Source of the DNA: Thermococcaceae archaeon
GTDB taxonomy: Archaea; Methanobacteriota_B; Thermococci; Thermococcales; Thermococcaceae
DNA length: 16,867 bases
Direction: 5' to 3'
NCBI GenBank assembly: GCA_027064745.1
Contig: JAMOPD010000087.1
Coordinates: forward strand, 1-16,867
A model generated the notes under the pieces. The model ran no database searches and was not told where the DNA came from. It worked only from the letters and a program-made list of their open reading frames with translations. Shown here piece after piece: positions 14,587 through 16,867 of the stretch (position 1 is the first letter of the stretch; each line of letters starts with the position of its first letter). The position numbers and the translations under genes are program-made.

Positions 14587-15588
14587 TCAGTATCTGACCC
14601 TTGGATCAATTACTGCATAGAGTATATCCACAATGAGATTCGTCGTGACGAATATTATGGCGTAGATGAAGGTTATTGCAATGATTGCCGGGAAGTCAAG
14701 GTTTCTGATGGCATCAATAGCATAGCTTCCCATTCCAGGAAGGGAGAAGACAGTCTCTGTAATTGGTGTTCCCCCAAGCAGACTTCCGAACTGCAACCCT
14801 AAAACAGTGACTATTGGAACTAAGGCATTTTTCAAAGCATGTCTGTATACCTTCAGTTTTGGAACTCCTTTTGCCTTCAGAAACTCAATGTAATCCCCGC
14901 TTATTGCCTCAAGGAATGAATTCCTAACAAATCTGGCTAGAACTCCCATTCCTGCAAAGCCAAGTGTAAAGCCCGGAAGCCAGAATCTAGCAAAGTGTTG
15001 TTTGAATATTGTAAAGTGACCTGTTAATAGGGAGTCAATTATAGGTACATGGAATATCTGCGTCGGAGGTGAAGGTGGAACTCCTGCAAGATCTGTTATT
15101 CTGTATTTAACGAAGAAGATATACAGGAGAAGATAACCCAACCAGAATATGGGAGTTGAAACTCCTATTAAAGCAAAGATTCTAACTATTGTATCCACCC
15201 ATGTATTCCTCTTGAGAGCAGATACGAGACCAAGAGGAAGCCCAAGAAGTAGGATAAAAACAAATGCTATTATCGCAAGTTGAAATGTTACAGGAAAACG
15301 TTCGGATATATCACCCATAACAGGATTTGAGGTTCTCGGATCGATGATTGAATTTGTAGCGAGGCCAGAAATTAAAAACCAGTATTGATCATACCAAGGC
15401 TGGTCAAGATGGTATTCCGCAATTATCTGCTTTACAGCCTCTTCAGAGGCTTTTTCTCCTCCTGCCCACGCCTTAGCAGGGTTTGCTGGAATCACATACG
15501 CTATAACAAAAACTATTAAAGTAACTCCAATGAGTGTGGGAATGAATGTGAGTAACCTTCTTACAAGGAACTTTTTTAGATTCGCCAT
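14587..15588 (-). CDS. Opp/Dpp-type ABC importer permease, DppB/OppB type
   Basis: A 333-residue permease with the typical N-terminus FLVRRLLTFIPTLIGVTLIVF (first helix), a periplasmic-type loop containing LDQPWYDQYW, six helices, GVSTPIFWLGYLLL (142-155), and the coupling loop EAISGDYIEFLKAKGVPKLK (227-246) followed by RHALKNALVP. The end VIDPRVRY is typical. ATG 15588 has GGGGGAGGGAC just upstream. A TATA box at 15643-15653 gives a leader of about 34 bases, so the permease and ATPase genes may be made from their own promoter as well as from that of the binding protein 90 bases upstream. It pairs with the DppC-type protein to form the channel. Confidence 0.95.
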   Translation of the reverse strand: MANLKKFLVRRLLTFIPTLIGVTLIVFVIAYVIPANPAKAWAGGEKASEEAVKQIIAEYHLDQPWYDQYWFLISGLATNSIIDPRTSNPVMGDISERFPVTFQLAIIAFVFILLLGLPLGLVSALKRNTWVDTIVRIFALIGVSTPIFWLGYLLLYIFFVKYRITDLAGVPPSPPTQIFHVPIIDSLLTGHFTIFKQHFARFWLPGFTLGFAGMGVLARFVRNSFLEAISGDYIEFLKAKGVPKLKVYRHALKNALVPIVTVLGLQFGSLLGGTPITETVFSLPGMGSYAIDAIRNLDFPAIIAITFIYAIIFVTTNLIVDILYAVIDPRVRY

Positions 15589-15642
15589 TGTCCCTCCCCC
15601 TGTTTGCTTTGCTATTTATGTAGTTCCCAATTAAAACATACA

Positions 15643-15653
15643 AAATTTATAAA
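15643..15653 (-). promoter_or_regulatory. TATA box of the permease-ATPase genes
   Basis: Minus-strand TTTATAAATTT, centred near 15648, fits a transcript start near 15622 and a leader of about 34 bases to ATG 15588. It separates the four transporter genes from the binding-protein gene. Confidence 0.6.
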
Positions 15654-15665
15654 GAAAAAGAAAGG
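15651..15665 (-). terminator. T-run after the binding-protein gene
   Basis: Minus-strand CCTTTCTTTTTCTTT stands about 12 bases after the binding protein's stop at 15678. It overlaps the TATA box of the next gene, so one short region may both end one transcript and start the next. Confidence 0.45.
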
Positions 15666-15677
15666 ATTGCCTCAGCT

Positions 15678-16867
15678 TTAGCCCTTAACTTGCACATTAA
15701 CTTCCTTGAACTTGGTTGCACCATAGAGGAATGGGCCAACCCAGTTATCGGAGTCGAGATAGTCGGGGACCCATCCGACCACATAGACGTCGTAGTCACC
15801 CTTCTCTGTTTTTCCGAGGTAGACAGGCCATTCATAGCTTGTCACTGTGACCTGGAATCCAAGCTGGCTCCAGACATTCTGAAGGAGCGTCATGATCTTC
15901 TCACGAGCGCTGTTTCCGCTGTTGTAGATGAGCTGTATCTTGTACTTTGTGGGGTCGATTCCTGCCTCCTGAAGCATCTGCTTGGCCTTGTTCGGGTCAT
16001 AAGTGTATTTTGTGATTCCGTATTCCGTGTAACCCGGCCACGGCTTTGGAATCGGACCCCAGTTCCTGACCATCAGTCCCTTATAGACCGTCTGGATGAT
16101 CTGGTCATACGGAATGGCGTAAGCAAGGGCTTCTCTGACCTTCGGGTTGTTGAAGGGCTCCTTCTGGGTGTTGAAGACTATGAATGTCAGGATTGGCTGG
16201 AGAAGGTTAGTCTGGACTATATCCTTGTAGCCCTTGAATGTTAAGCCCTTAACATCGTTGATTCTCTCAGGCGGCAATGCAACCGTATCGACTGTTGCGG
16301 TCTGGAAGAGCTGAACTCTACCGCCAGCATCGTTGTTAATGACATAGATAACCCTGTCATGCCCGAATTTGTTCGCTGTGTTCCAGTAGTATGGGTTCTT
16401 TTCGAGGACGATGTAGCTGTTCTCCTTGTATTCCTTGACATAGAAGGGTCCTGTTCCAACAGGCTTCTTGTGCACCCTTCTGGACATATGCAGCCCAGGC
16501 GTCAGGCTTCTTACCGTTGTCTGATGCCTTGAGAGCTTCCTGATACTTGTCGCCAAGGACATACTGCATTGAAACAACGCTGAGGAATGGATCTGCAAGA
16601 ATTCCAAGAACTGGAGCATATGGCTTTGGAAGGACAAGTTTAAACACGCCTGCAGTCTTTCCATTGTAGCCGAATAAGTTAAGTAAATCATTTAAGGATT
16701 TAACTTGCTCACTCTTACCTTTATAATCGGCGATTATATCACCACTTTGGAGAATCTTGTTAAACTCATCTTCTGTTAGCGCCTGGGAAGCTGATATGTC
16801 CATAAACGTCTTAACCATCCATGAAACGCTGTGCCCAAGTCTCTGAACACGCCAGAATGTAAAGGCT
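15678..16867 (-). pseudogene. ABC transporter substrate-binding protein, family 5, frameshifted and 5'-partial
   Basis: The gene enters from the right edge in frame (TFWRVQRLGHSVSWMVKTFM) and continues to DAWAAYVQK. There the frame changes at the CCC of 16475-16477 on the plus strand (GGG in the message). Removing one G gives AYVQKVHKKPVGTGPFYVKEY, an exact family continuation. The second part has EALAYAIPYDQIIQTVYKG, YTYDPNKAKQMLQEAG and VGWVPDYLDSDNWVG. It ends VNVQVKG at 15678, apparently without the C-terminal stretch (a YSNPEVD-like segment and the closing part of lobe I) that most family 5 proteins carry. The N-terminus lies outside the window. It heads the importer operon, so it should be that importer's binding protein. 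A reading error at the G-run is possible; with it corrected the gene may be functional. Confidence 0.85.

Noticed and set aside
15690..16244. Plus-strand open frame of 184 codons
   Set aside because: It is the reverse strand of the binding-protein gene, whose minus-strand reading matches the family throughout.
16470..16490. Programmed frameshift in the binding protein
   Set aside because: No slippery heptamer or strong downstream structure is evident and family members need no frameshift; mutation or sequencing error is simpler.
1..16867. CRISPR array, insertion sequence or integrated element
   Set aside because: I saw no regularly spaced repeats, transposase or integrase sequence. The tRNA-Leu 3' end is not repeated nearby as an attachment site, as far as I can see by eye.

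Overview
The window looks like a piece of a hyperthermophilic archaeal chromosome of the order Thermococcales (Thermococcus/Pyrococcus type). The basis is the protein content (a Hel308/Hjm helicase, a UPF0200/UPF0201 pair, archaeal GcvT, lipoprotein substrate-binding proteins with a Ser/Thr linker), a very GC-rich tRNA in a moderate-GC background, GGTGAT-type ribosome binding sites, and TTTATATA-type TATA boxes about 26 bases before likely transcript starts. The genus is an inference.

Layout. 1-1493 (minus): a family 5 substrate-binding lipoprotein, cut off by the left edge. 1783-2979 (plus): the aminomethyltransferase gcvT. 2980-3302: a non-coding gap. 3303-3390 (minus): tRNA-Leu(CAG). 3431-6532 (plus): a five-gene operon of a DUF2178 membrane protein, a small XRE-type regulator, a four-helix membrane protein, an ABC ATPase and an ABC-2 permease. 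It starts at a promoter carrying two tandem perfect 16-bp palindromes. 6533-6940 (minus): UPF0201 RNA-binding protein. 7129-7922 (plus): a ZIP metal transporter broken by three frameshifts. 7972-8532 (minus): UPF0200 P-loop kinase-like protein. 8640-10808 (minus): hel308. 10867-11448 (plus): a divergent gene I do not recognise. 11476-16867 (minus): an Opp/Dpp-type ABC importer operon in the order binding protein, DppB, DppC, DppD, DppF. Its binding protein is cut by the right edge and carries a frameshift.

How the parts work together. The 11.5-16.9 kb block is one peptide- or oligosaccharide-type importer whose four membrane and ATPase genes are intact while its own binding protein appears broken. 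The left-edge binding protein is a different member of the same family on the same strand. The 3.4-6.5 kb block reads as a self-regulated ABC exporter cassette: the small HTH protein is the obvious candidate to bind the paired palindromes, which sit between the TATA box and the start codon. The UPF0200 and UPF0201 genes are known as fused or adjacent partners in other archaea; here a decayed ZIP gene lies between them. The promoter region of UPF0201 and ZIP holds a 28-bp exact direct repeat and a 14-bp inverted repeat, which suggests local duplication.

The strongest candidates for something not yet described are the palindrome-controlled DUF2178/XRE/ABC-2 cassette and the duplicated promoter element around the UPF0201/ZIP junction. 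The frameshifts could be sequencing errors and should be checked against reads first.
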